DNA of 58,737 nt from Erysipelotrichaceae bacterium (lineage in GTDB: Bacteria; Bacillota_I; Bacilli_A; Erysipelotrichales; Erysipelotrichaceae): the NCBI GenBank assembly GCA_015058875.1, contig SVBN01000008.1, positions 1-58,737 on the forward strand. The letters are read 5' to 3'. Below are positions 23,117 through 33,029 of this stretch, in pieces (the stretch's first letter is position 1; the number at the start of each line of letters is the position of its first letter). The position numbers and the translations under genes are program-made. The notes under the pieces are model-generated. The model was not told where the DNA came from and made no database searches. It saw only the letters and a program-made list of their open reading frames with translations.

Positions 23117-24271
23117 TTAATATCCAAGGTCGTCTTTCTTAGCAATCGGGTTGCGGTTACGGATAAGAATACGAGCATAAGGCGGAACCAAATAATCGCT
23201 ATTATCGCTCGTATAGTAAACAATTCCATATGGTTTGTCTTTCTGCGAAATCGCAAGGACACAGTTTATGGCTCCTCCGTTAACTACCCGACCATCTTTT
23301 GTGTGTTTTTTCGGATTTATATAATCTTTGTTAGGAGTGAAATTATCTCTTGAGTTTCCGAGTTCTATAATTTCAAACTCTTCCGGATTGTATTTATCCA
23401 GCCAAGTAATCGGCACGCCCATTACACCGGCATAGTCGATCGGAATATCCTTTGTTTTTGAGACCTCGATTGCATCGTAGTTGTCATACTTTGGATATTT
23501 GCTTTCATTACCTTCGTAATACTTGTGTGCCTGAGTCTGGTCAAACTTCCCAGCGCGATGCCAGAGACCGTCGTGATGCTTTGAAATATCTAAGTTTGTA
23601 TACCAGCATACGCCCGGTACAAAGCCGTGCTTTTTACCGTCTTTATCGATATAGGCCTTACCCTTAAGCAAATATTCATCCGGCATTATAAACTCCATTG
23701 TCTTGTTGAACGAATACCCCGGTCGTACTTTATTCTCTTTTATTAGTGGAAAAAAGTCTTTATAAGTAACTGTATTGATCGAGCCAAGTACAACAAATAT
23801 CTTGTTATGTTCAATCAGATTTGCAATATATTTACGAAACAGTGACCAAGGCGGATTCGTTACACAAATATCCGCTTCTTCCAGCAACTCAATACGCGCA
23901 TCGGAACGGAAATCACCGGCAGTGTAGAACACCTGTTTCCCATTCACTTCTGCATAATTGCCGCGGATCTCAATCACCTTTCCAGCATCCATATTGAAGT
24001 CGTCTCCGCCTTCGTAAATCAGCGCATAAGATGGTTCCGTATCTTTCTGATAATGCGTACTGATCAGTTTCTTCAATCCCAGCGACGAAAAGTTATTGTG
24101 AAAGAAACGCCAGAAGTTCGACCAAGTAGGGTCATCACAATTGCAGTAAACCGTCTTTCCCTTGAAATGTTCTCTATAGTGACCGAGTTCATTTGCTATG
24201 TCCGAGTATTGCGTGTAGAACTCGTCATTGGCATTCACCTTTGCCGTGTGCAAGTTTTCATTCTTTGCCAT
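23117..24271 (-). CDS. EcoRI-type adenine-specific DNA methyltransferase
   Basis: A 384-residue methylase. NANDEFYTQYSDI and VYCNCDDPTWSNFWRFF at the N-terminus and the catalytic ICVTNPPWSLFRKYI (NPPW, about residue 135) fit the EcoRI adenine methylase family. KPYGIVYYTSDNSDYLVPPYARI closes the fold. The start is ATG 24271 with GGAGG; an upstream codon is less likely. It is the first gene of a two-gene unit with the DUF262-HNH protein and presumably protects or marks host DNA for it. Recognition sequence cannot be read from the protein. Confidence 0.88.
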   Translation of the reverse strand: MAKNENLHTAKVNANDEFYTQYSDIANELGHYREHFKGKTVYCNCDDPTWSNFWRFFHNNFSSLGLKKLISTHYQKDTEPSYALIYEGGDDFNMDAGKVIEIRGNYAEVNGKQVFYTAGDFRSDARIELLEEADICVTNPPWSLFRKYIANLIEHNKIFVVLGSINTVTYKDFFPLIKENKVRPGYSFNKTMEFIMPDEYLLKGKAYIDKDGKKHGFVPGVCWYTNLDISKHHDGLWHRAGKFDQTQAHKYYEGNESKYPKYDNYDAIEVSKTKDIPIDYAGVMGVPITWLDKYNPEEFEIIELGNSRDNFTPNKDYINPKKHTKDGRVVNGGAINCVLAISQKDKPYGIVYYTSDNSDYLVPPYARILIRNRNPIAKKDDLGY

Positions 24272-24360
24272 AAGCACCTCCAAATCGTCTGTGCATGATA
24301 TGGAGATGCAGGCTTTGATATATAAAAAGCCTCGCTGAGTATGCGAGGTTATCAGTTATT

Positions 24361-24444
24361 CATGCAGGTATCGATAATTATGTATTTGCTTCCACACAAG
24401 TCCAATACGAGAAATTGGAAGACGATCAATGCTGGGAGGCTTAA
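24361..24444 (+). pseudogene. 3' remnant of a lost gene, copy 1
   Basis: Twenty-seven codons and a stop, beginning HAGIDNYVFASTQ and ending DDQCWEA. A homologous remnant lies at 30710-30793. Apart from the first codon, all four base differences fall in third codon positions and are silent, so the parent gene was translated before it was cut down. Parent family not recognised. The other bases from 24272 to 24534 hold no gene I can support. Confidence 0.55.
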
Positions 24445-24534
24445 TCTGATTTTCTCAGGGAAAGATTTTTCCATTTGTCCCGATTCTCTTTGAGATTTGC
24501 TCATAAGCGGTTATCATTTCCATGCGGGAACGGA

Positions 24535-24664
24535 TATAGGTCATTTTGTTTTGTCGAAAATGATATTCTCGGGTTTACCGTTATATTATCTATAGGCCGT
24601 TTTGTTTTGTCGCAAAAAGAACAGATTCGGCCTATCTTAGGACAAAATGTTTTGTATACGCACA
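24535..24664. repeat. Right-end block of element 1
   Basis: Three inward-facing sites of the form ACAAAACAnnnTGnCC (as reverse complement): the terminal copy ending at 24656, one near 24600 and one near 24545. The block matches 32055-32185 and 40557-40684 at most positions. Confidence 0.8.
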
Positions 24665-24669
24665 CGAGA
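24665..24669. repeat. CGAGA between elements 1 and 2
   Basis: Sits exactly between the ACA end of element 1 and the TGTAAATG end of element 2. Confidence 0.75.
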
Positions 24670-24779
24670 TGTAAATGTACAAAACAACTTGGCCTATAAC
24701 AAAACAACTTGGCCCAAGGGCAATATGTGATACAAAAGCTGGAATACAAAACAACTTGGCCCAAAGAAAAATGTTAATT
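24670..24779. repeat. Left-end block of element 2
   Basis: Starts TGTAAATGTACAAAAC. Three full inward sites and one half site (TACAAAAGCTGG). It differs from the left ends of elements 1 and 3 after about 30 bp. Confidence 0.8.
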
Positions 24780-24831
24780 GATTTACCGGGATTGTGGATT
24801 GTACATGTACAGCGAAAAATGCTCTGTGTGT

Positions 24832-24863
24832 GACAGGGAATATGCCCTGTCTTTTCTTTTTTT
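24832..24863 (+). terminator. Terminator near the left end of element 2
   Basis: GACAGGG (24832-24838) pairs with CCCTGTC (24845-24851), followed by TTTTCTTTTTTT. No gene precedes it, so it either insulates the cargo or ends a short RNA from the element end. Confidence 0.7.
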
Positions 24864-24865
24864 GA

Positions 24866-24896
24866 TAACAAAAAGCATTAGCTATTTGCCAATGCT
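24866..24896 (-). terminator. Minus-strand hairpin terminator downstream of the PTS operon
   Basis: AGCATT (24874-24879) pairs with AATGCT (24891-24896), with a further GC step; the minus strand continues TTTTTGTT. A longer AAAGACGGT/ACCGTCTTT repeat (24943-24989) may also act. The stretch 24900-25148 contains no gene I can support. Confidence 0.45.
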
Positions 24897-25148
24897 CCTT
24901 ATGTAGGAAGCCCTGCATCTATATATTGTCTGTTCTAGTCGGAAAGACGGTCTGCATTGACTCTTTCCTTGTCAACACACACCGTCTTTTCTTCTTTCTC
25001 AATCCACACGAGATTTTGTTGCGTACTTCCTACAAAACCACACGGGATTTTTATTAATGGACTTTTTCAACTGCATACTATTATATTTTCGGCTTTATAT
25101 AATTTGACATGTCCAGCCAGAATACCAGCTGTCTATTCTGTATTGTGG

Positions 25149-27003
<1,855 letters not shown>

Positions 27004-27021
27004 ACAATACGACCCGCTTTA

Positions 27022-28278
27022 TTATGCAGCTACTCTTGCGGCTGCTTTTTCTGCCGCTCGTTTTTCTTCTTTTTCGTATTCTGCTTTATCCGCGGCCTTG
27101 AAGAAGGGATACCAGATCAGTGCCGCAAGAAGCAGGTTCACACACACGAGCAGGATGTTCCGGACATCACCGCCGCTCATGAAGAAGGCAGATACCGCAT
27201 TCGGTGCAAAATTCATATCAAAGTTGACATAGTTGATGCTTGCAAACCCAAACTTCATCCATATATAGGCATTAGCCGGCAGGATGATCGCGATCAGGAT
27301 CGTCGGGATCAGCATATAAGGATTGCCTACGACCGCACCGTACTGAAGCGGTTCATTGATATTGAAAACTGAAGGGATGATCGTTGCTTTGCCAAGGGTA
27401 CGGAACTTTTTCGATTTTGCCCTGAGCATATAGAACGCCAGCGGCAGAGTCGCACCCTGACCGCCGATATGATGATATCTGGAGAATCCGTATGCATAGA
27501 TATTTTTCGGTTTCAGTCCAGCATTTACCAGTTCCATGTTTTCCGCAATAGCCGCCTGGGTGATCGTCCTGGTAACAGGTGTGAATACCCACCCGGAAAT
27601 GCCGAAGAAATAGAAGATATTCTGAAGGAATGTGATCATGACAACACCCCAGATCGACTGTGCGAAGCCAGTGACCGGACGCATCAGGAACTGGACAAGC
27701 GTGAACAGGTCAACACCGAGAATATACGTGATGAGATATGCGATGAACAAGCTGGCAATGATTGCAATGATATTGTCAAACCAGTTTTTGACAAAATCCG
27801 GGATCACACTGTCCTCACCGAAGAAGGAAAAGCGTATCATTGCCTTATAAACCATTCCGACGATGATACCGACGACCATCGAGGTGAACATTCCGCCGGC
27901 ACCGAACTTGGACATATTGACCAGATAACCGCCGTCAGCGGGTGTAAAGTTCATACACATCATATATGTGCCAATCCCTGTGAATCCGGCAATCAACGCC
28001 CGGTCTTTTTTATCTTCCTTATTCAGTACGTTATACGGAATAATAAACGAAACAAACAGGCCGATCAGCCCGAAAGAATATGTAGAGAGCGGCGAAAGAT
28101 CGGGAAGACCCGAAACAAACCTGCCAAGGATACTCCAGAGCGATGGGATAGTGGAAACCATGGAGAACGGTACAATGTACAGGACCGCATCAGCAATAAT
28201 ACCGAACCAGTAGGCTGATGTGATCTTATTAATGACAGGCACAAGATGTGTCTGGATCCAATCCTGTATTCTGTTCAT
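27022..28278 (-). CDS. PTS lactose/cellobiose-family IIC permease
   Basis: A 418-residue membrane permease with about 10 hydrophobic segments. FGISGWVFTPVTRT and VFNINEPLQYGAVVGNP correspond to the family's FGIHG- and FG.NEP.-type substrate-binding loops. The C-terminus is charged and cytoplasmic. The ribosome site AAGGAGG overlaps the end of the IIB gene and the gap is 2 bp. It imports and phosphorylates a beta-glucoside together with the operon's IIA and IIB. Confidence 0.92.
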   Translation of the reverse strand: MNRIQDWIQTHLVPVINKITSAYWFGIIADAVLYIVPFSMVSTIPSLWSILGRFVSGLPDLSPLSTYSFGLIGLFVSFIIPYNVLNKEDKKDRALIAGFTGIGTYMMCMNFTPADGGYLVNMSKFGAGGMFTSMVVGIIVGMVYKAMIRFSFFGEDSVIPDFVKNWFDNIIAIIASLFIAYLITYILGVDLFTLVQFLMRPVTGFAQSIWGVVMITFLQNIFYFFGISGWVFTPVTRTITQAAIAENMELVNAGLKPKNIYAYGFSRYHHIGGQGATLPLAFYMLRAKSKKFRTLGKATIIPSVFNINEPLQYGAVVGNPYMLIPTILIAIILPANAYIWMKFGFASINYVNFDMNFAPNAVSAFFMSGGDVRNILLVCVNLLLAALIWYPFFKAADKAEYEKEEKRAAEKAAARVAA

Positions 28279-28280
28279 GT

Positions 28281-28601
28281 TTACTCTGCCTCCTTTTCGT
28301 TATAGAACGAGAGCGCGTCATTCAGGATGCTTTCACCGTCCAGTTCCGCATAATACTCAGGATCAATGGATGTGACTTTTACATGATGGTCTTTCAGCAT
28401 TTCCCTGTATTTGCTGACTTCACCGGAGAAATGAGGTCCGAGCAGCAGGACATCAATCTTGTCTGCATACTCCATGACCTGTGATTTACTGACGGCGTTG
28501 ACTTTAATGTCAAGTCCCTGTTGTTTTGCGGATTTCCGCATGCTTGCGGCCATAAATCCGGTCGATGCACCGATGCCGCAGGCGAGTAAGATTCTGATCA
28601 T
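28281..28601 (-). CDS. PTS lactose/cellobiose-family IIB component
   Basis: A 106-residue IIB protein. IRILLACGIGASTGFMA carries the phospho-cysteine (Cys 8) in the family P-loop, and VLLLGPHFSGEV matches the LLgPQv region. First gene of the PTS operon, with AAAGGAG before the start. It is divergent from the PRD regulator gene; the gap holds a possible TATAAC -10 for this operon but no convincing -35, in line with activation by that regulator. Confidence 0.93.
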   Translation of the reverse strand: MIRILLACGIGASTGFMAASMRKSAKQQGLDIKVNAVSKSQVMEYADKIDVLLLGPHFSGEVSKYREMLKDHHVKVTSIDPEYYAELDGESILNDALSFYNEKEAE

Positions 28602-28724
28602 ACATAAGCTCCTTTCGCTGTTTACACGTTCGTTATAGCGCTCTGCAGAAAATTAATGTAACACAATTTTTTCCGGGCTCACGTCATTTTCAAGGTTTTA
28701 CCGAGGACGTGGAAAAATCTGTGT

Positions 28725-28753
28725 TTTACTGTCTGGAGGTGATTTGCTATAAA
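28725..28753 (+). promoter_or_regulatory. Promoter of the PRD regulator gene
   Basis: TTTACT (28725-28730) and TATAAA (28748-28753) are separated by 17 bases, with TGC directly before the -10 (extended form). The start codon is about 30 bp downstream. Confidence 0.55.
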
Positions 28754-28783
28754 TTGTTTGAGAAGTATTTAGAGGATAGATTC

Positions 28784-30682
28784 ATGAAAAACAGAAGACT
28801 AGAAGCAATGATTCAGATCCTCTCTGAATCAAAAAACGAGATATCATCAGGTTCCCTTGCCAAAATGATCGGAACCAGTGAAAAAACCGTACGTAACTAT
28901 ATTAAAGAAGCAAACGAGTCCGGTATGTACCATATCACTTCATCCAATCTCGGCTACAGGCTTGTCCAAAGTGAAGAAAACCGTGCTGATGTAAGTGAAT
29001 ATGAAAAAAGAACGTATTATGTCTTTTCAAAACTGCTGACCGCCCGGGAAAATGTTTCTGTTTTTGATATTGCGGACGAGATGCACCTGAGTGAAAGCAC
29101 GATCATCAACCATATTTTCCCCTCAGTCAGAAAAACGGCGCAGCAGTTCGACCTCCAGCTGGTCTCTCATAATTATCTCTATTCTCTGGAAGGAAAAGAA
29201 AGTCAGAAACGAAAACTGATCGGATATTTAATCACAAGCAACAGCTATGGCTATCTGACTTCCCTGGACGCATTGAAGCGGATATTTCCCAATCTGGATC
29301 CTGATTCCATCATCACCCGTCTTCATGATCTGTGCAAGGATGCCGGAATCTTTCTGAACGATTACTCGCTGAACAACTTCCTCGTCCACCTTCTCGTTAT
29401 CTGGATCCGACTGCAGTCAAAACAGACGATTACTGTTTCGGATGAATATGAGATGATCGAACGCATCATTTCAAAATCAGAACAGAAAGAACAGATCATG
29501 AAGCTGGCCTCCCAAATTGTCCTGCTGTTTGAAGAATCCGGCGAATATGCTGTTTCACGGCATGAATATCAGCAGATCGTTTCACTGATTACGCTTTCGG
29601 TCGATCTCAGTTTTGTGAACATCGCAGACGTGATCGAAAAATCATTTCTGGAAAACATGCAGGCCGTCACAAAAGAGATTTCTGCCCGATACGGCATCCA
29701 GGAATTTGACCACAGCTTCATCATGCAGTTTTCCCTGCATATGTACAATGCTTGTAAACGTGCCACGCTTCATATCAGTTACCCAAACCCCCTGGCAGCC
29801 CAGATCAAGGCAGATTACTCACAGGTTTATGATATGGCAGTCTTTGTGGCGCACCGTTTCTCCAGCATTTATCACATCACCTTGTCGGAAGATGAAATCG
29901 CTTTTATCGCCTTCCATATCGGTGCCTATATCGAAAACAACAAAAACAAGAGCAACCTGGTATCCTGTATTATCATCAGTGAAAACTATCACGACTTCAG
30001 CATGAAGCTGGTGACAAAGATTGAGGAGAATTTTCAGAATGAACTGACTGTCTCAGATATCATGTCCCTAAGCAATTACAAGATCCTCCGTCCGCATTCC
30101 GACCTCCTGATCACAGCAGTGGACGATCCCGGTATCAGGCATGATCATAAGGTTGTCATCAGCCCGATCCTGACAAAATATAATATGCGCTCGATCCTGA
30201 ATGAGATTGAGAAGATCGAGGAAGAGAAAGAAAAAAGGCATGCGCTCGTCCTGCTTAAAGACCTGCTTGACAGCAGGCTGTTCACAGCAAACCTGTATCT
30301 TTCATCTCCGGAAGAGTATATCCGATACATGGGCAGGATATGCGAATCTTCCGGCTTCGCAACAGCCGAATTCGTAAATGATGCGCTGTTAAGAGAACAG
30401 ATGTCTTCAACAGCTTTTACAAGGTTTATCGCAATACCCCACACCATCAGCCAATATGCTATAAAATCATTTATCTATATAATCAAAAATGATATTCCTG
30501 TCCAGTGGGGGAACAAAACAGTTCAGTTTATCCTGATGATCGGGATCACGGAAATAGACATGAAGCACTTCAGTTCAGTACTGACTTATCTGATCAATCT
30601 GTTCTCAGATCAGGAAATGGTCCTGAAGCTTCACTCTGCCGCTTCATTCAATGAACTGAAATCAGTCCTGTTATCCTATTAG
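28784..30682 (+). CDS. PRD-containing transcriptional activator of the PTS operon (LicR/MtlR type)
   Basis: A 632-residue regulator. Two N-terminal helix-turn-helix units (SSGSLAKMIGTSEKTVRNYI; FDIADEMHLSESTIINHIF) are followed by two PRD domains (about 180-390, with LSEDEIAFIAFHIGAYIE), a IIB-like segment and a C-terminal IIA-like domain with FIAIPHTISQYAIKSF holding the phospho-histidine. Such proteins activate a PTS operon according to its phosphorylation state. The start is ATG 28784 with AGAGGATAG; upstream in-frame codons lack a ribosome site. It is divergent from the beta-glucoside PTS operon, its probable target. Confidence 0.9.
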   Translation: MKNRRLEAMIQILSESKNEISSGSLAKMIGTSEKTVRNYIKEANESGMYHITSSNLGYRLVQSEENRADVSEYEKRTYYVFSKLLTARENVSVFDIADEMHLSESTIINHIFPSVRKTAQQFDLQLVSHNYLYSLEGKESQKRKLIGYLITSNSYGYLTSLDALKRIFPNLDPDSIITRLHDLCKDAGIFLNDYSLNNFLVHLLVIWIRLQSKQTITVSDEYEMIERIISKSEQKEQIMKLASQIVLLFEESGEYAVSRHEYQQIVSLITLSVDLSFVNIADVIEKSFLENMQAVTKEISARYGIQEFDHSFIMQFSLHMYNACKRATLHISYPNPLAAQIKADYSQVYDMAVFVAHRFSSIYHITLSEDEIAFIAFHIGAYIENNKNKSNLVSCIIISENYHDFSMKLVTKIEENFQNELTVSDIMSLSNYKILRPHSDLLITAVDDPGIRHDHKVVISPILTKYNMRSILNEIEKIEEEKEKRHALVLLKDLLDSRLFTANLYLSSPEEYIRYMGRICESSGFATAEFVNDALLREQMSSTAFTRFIAIPHTISQYAIKSFIYIIKNDIPVQWGNKTVQFILMIGITEIDMKHFSSVLTYLINLFSDQEMVLKLHSAASFNELKSVLLSY

Positions 30683-30709
30683 CCGAAAGACAGAAGACAA
30701 ACTCTAGAT

Positions 30710-30793
30710 GATGCAGGTATCGATAATTATGTATTTGCTTCTACACAGGTTCAATACGAGAAATTGGAAGACGATCAATGCTGGGAGGCTTAG
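30710..30793 (+). pseudogene. 3' remnant of a lost gene, copy 2
   Basis: The same 27-codon tail as at 24361-24444, beginning DAGIDNYVFASTQ and ending DDQCWEA. No start codon or upstream part remains; the PRD gene ends 27 bp before it. Confidence 0.55.
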
Positions 30794-30892
30794 TATCATA
30801 GTAGAAAAGACCTTTTTCTTTCTTCATTTATGATTCTTCCTTTGTTTTTCCATTTTCTATATTATGGGTGGAAAAGGAAGGAGGAGACTCAA

Positions 30893-31537
30893 ATGAAAAA
30901 CCCGCGAACAATCATATCCGCCCTGGCGCTTGCCATCTCATTTGCTGAGGCTCCTCCTCTCCTCGTTTATGCAGAGAAAACGAACGAAGAGCAACTCTCA
31001 GAAAAACTGATCGTCCGCAGCATCTTCCTTGAATCCGAAACAGACTTCGATATACAGCATGCAGATAAAAATGCAGTGCTGGTCAGCGAAAAGGTAATTG
31101 AAGCTGATCTGGAGAATGAGTTCAGTCCCGATTACAATCTCCGTGCTCCAAAAAACGATGAATTTGCCCTAATACAAGATGGCGCAATTCTCAATGAAGA
31201 TCATTATCGGCTCAGCCATGTTTACTTGAGAGAGGTCGACTCAAAGAACAATCCCGAAGACAGCAGTCAAATGATGCTGATATATACATTCGAACAGCCC
31301 TGGTATCTGGTAACTATTCATTACGAAGATATCGATACCGGTGAAGAACTGTTTGAGCCGGAAGTACAGAAATATCCAGGCTCCACAAACCTGAAAGGTC
31401 CCGTCACCTACGATGTAAAAGAATTTATCAGAATAAAGTTCGATGGTTACCGCTTCCGGGGGATATCGGGAAATACACTGATCGGAGATGTAGATTCCGA
31501 CAAAGATATCCGGATCCTTTACGAAAAAGACAATTAA
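30893..31537 (+). CDS. Secreted protein with MucBP-like C-terminal repeat
   Basis: A 214-residue protein. A signal peptide (MKNPRTIISALALAISFA, cleavage after VYA) is followed by an acidic domain containing IVRSIFLESETDFDI and DYNLRAP. The last 80 residues, LVTIHYEDIDTGEELFEPEV to IRILYEKDN, read like a MucBP-type domain of surface proteins. No LPXTG anchor, so it is probably released or loosely attached. GGAGGAG before ATG 30893. A paralogue at 43564-44301 lies outside the island, with matching upstream and downstream sequence. Confidence 0.7.
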   Translation: MKNPRTIISALALAISFAEAPPLLVYAEKTNEEQLSEKLIVRSIFLESETDFDIQHADKNAVLVSEKVIEADLENEFSPDYNLRAPKNDEFALIQDGAILNEDHYRLSHVYLREVDSKNNPEDSSQMMLIYTFEQPWYLVTIHYEDIDTGEELFEPEVQKYPGSTNLKGPVTYDVKEFIRIKFDGYRFRGISGNTLIGDVDSDKDIRILYEKDN

Positions 31538-31585
31538 ACAGCTGTGAATGCCATCTCAATCCTCCTCAAGCACATTCATAGGCTG

Positions 31586-31620
31586 AAATCAGACGCTTGT
31601 CTCCGGCGTCTGATTTTCAT
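31586..31620 (+). terminator. Terminator of the secreted protein gene
   Basis: AAATCAGACGC (31586-31596) pairs with GCGTCTGATTT (31606-31616), then TCATTT. Corresponds to the hairpin at 44351-44384. Confidence 0.75.
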
Positions 31621-31717
31621 TTCACTGGCATTCCGAAGAGATGTCTCTCAGTTTCTTGCACTGCTAAGAACTACCGCCTTTCAATAAAATATCAAGGTTG
31701 TAAACAAGGAGGTAATT

Positions 31718-31945
31718 ATGGCTAAAGCAATATCAGTAGATAACAAATTTGTTAGCTGTTATGTAAATCATGGTCCATTGTTGCGAAGATATGAACGAAA
31801 ATTCTTCGACTGGGATGTTCTTCCAGGAGACGAATTTCGATTTGTTAAGAGGGAAGATGGTGAAATCAAGATTGAAAGAATTTCTCCCGGAGAGTTTGCT
31901 GCCATATCAGTTTCTGAAGAAGATGACGTCAATGTTCTTTATTAG
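31718..31945 (+). CDS. Small protein of unknown function, possibly AbrB-like
   Basis: A 75-residue protein with an excellent ribosome site (AAGGAGG, 7 bp before ATG). FFDWDVLPGDEFRFVKREDG and IKIERISPGEF have the alternation of short strands and PGD turn seen in AbrB-like beta-barrel regulators, but I cannot assign a family. It is the last cargo gene before the right end of element 2. Confidence 0.55.
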   Translation: MAKAISVDNKFVSCYVNHGPLLRRYERKFFDWDVLPGDEFRFVKREDGEIKIERISPGEFAAISVSEEDDVNVLY

Positions 31946-32054
31946 CACATATCAAAATATCAAGCAGAAAAATATTTCTGCTCGTCCCGATTCTCTTTGA
32001 AATTTACTCCTTGAAGATTATTATTTTTGTGTTCGCCGAGATGCGGAAAAATGT

Positions 32055-32185
32055 GTATAGGTCATTTTGTTTTGTCGAAAATGATATTCTCTGGTTTACC
32101 GTTCTATTATCTATAGGCCATTTTGTTTTGTTGCAAAAAGGACAGATTCGGCCTATCTTAGGACAAAATGTTTTGTATACGCACA
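32055..32185. repeat. Right-end block of element 2
   Basis: Three inward ACAAAACA-type sites, closely matching the blocks ending at 24664 and 40684. The 40 bp before it (CCCGATTCTCTTTGA...) also match those before the element 1 block. Confidence 0.8.
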
Positions 32186-32190
32186 CGAGA
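32186..32190. repeat. CGAGA between elements 2 and 3
   Basis: Exactly between the ACA end of element 2 and the TGTAAATG end of element 3. Confidence 0.75.
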
Positions 32191-32428
32191 TGTAAATGTG
32201 CAAAAGAGTTTGGCGTATAACAAAAAAATAGCGTATAAGGCTGTTTCAATACAAAGCCAGGAATACAAAACAATTTGGCGTATAGCGAAAAGACTCTGAA
32301 GTGCATTGACAACTTGATTTTGCCCAAACAGCATTTATTGCTGTTTTTTATTATTTTCACGTAAAAAAGTATAACTACTTAACCTAGATAAAAAGACTCA
32401 CAATCGCTAAATTGTGAGCCTTATCCTA
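32191..32428. repeat. Left-end block of element 3
   Basis: Matches 13829-14068 except for small changes in the first 50 bp. Carries the same two terminator hairpins (32326-32349 and 32388-32418). Confidence 0.8.
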
Positions 32429-32436
32429 CATACATA

Positions 32437-32625
32437 TCAATCGTCTCTTTTATCCTTCGTAGACAATACTTTGTTTTCGAAATATCTGGATAAATATTCA
32501 TCCAGAATACGCTCTATAGCCATTGTTGCAGTCTGACCAACATCTTCACAATAGGCATCAAGCTTTTCCTTGACATCTCTACGGATAAAATAATTGATAC
32601 TTATACCATCTTTTTTTGGCCTTTC
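32437..32625 (-). pseudogene. Ribbon-helix-helix regulator remnant
   Basis: In the frame ending at the TGA at 32437-32439, sixty-odd codons read KDGISINYFIRRDVKEKL, then DAYCEDVGQTATMAIERILDEY, typical of a ribbon-helix-helix DNA-binding protein. An in-frame stop precedes it at 32626-32628 and there is no start codon, so the 5' end is lost. Sequence from 32630 to 32980 has only a weak 101-codon frame. Confidence 0.5.
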
Positions 32626-32979
32626 CTATCTGTGATGAATATTTCGAAGATGATATCGTTGGCAGATTCATTAAGGTTGCATATGGAGAAAATACATTGG
32701 AGGAAATGATACTATCTTTGTCCGGTATAAATGTCTTGTACTTACTATCATCCCATTCGCCCCCGGCATAGGCTAAGATCTCAAAAAACCGCACATATTC
32801 TGCTTGATTATTATGATTAATAATAATGCAAGTAATCTTTTCGCCTGTTCGACTTATACATATAAAGGGCAAAATCTTTTGCAATGGACTTCAGAAATCA
32901 AAACTGGAAATCGCTTTCCATGCACTACTTTTCCGAATCGAAGAAATTATTGTTCATGGAAGCAGATTTGCTCTCTTTC

Positions 32980-33012
32980 TACAATGACATTGTAAAAAGA
33001 ACGGAAACGTTC
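32980..33012 (+). promoter_or_regulatory. Two operator-like palindromes before the element 3 operon
   Basis: TACAATG-A-CATTGTA (32980-32994) and GAACG-GAAA-CGTTC (32999-33012) lie 18-50 bp before the first gene. They look like binding sites for dimeric repressors of GntR or LacI kind; no such gene is in the element. Confidence 0.4.
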
Positions 33013-33029
33013 AGAGAAAGGGGTACAAC

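Larger units (their letters stand above)
13829..24664. mobile_element. Element 1, Tn7-like (non-autonomous), about 10.8 kb
   Basis: Left end TGTAAATG with TACAAAACAACTTGGCC starting at base 9; right end, read inward, TGTGCGTA with TACAAAACATTTTGTCC at base 9. Both ends carry further copies of the site in the same inward orientation and are flanked by CGAGA. TGT termini, several internal transposase-type sites and a 5-bp duplication are the known properties of Tn7-like (TnsB) elements. Cargo: zinc-finger/AbiEi-like gene, ABC/two-component cassette, two tRNA-type genes, methylase plus DUF262-HNH. I see no tnsABC, tniQ or cas gene, so mobility would need help in trans. Confidence 0.65.

Noticed and set aside
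24535-24779. CRISPR array or CRISPR-like repeat
   Set aside because: The repeated motifs are short, imperfect, change orientation at the junction and have irregular spacing. No spacers or cas genes are present.
32579-32884. 101-codon minus-strand frame as a gene
   Set aside because: No ribosome site, no recognisable motif, and it overlaps the ribbon-helix-helix remnant in another frame; probably decayed sequence.
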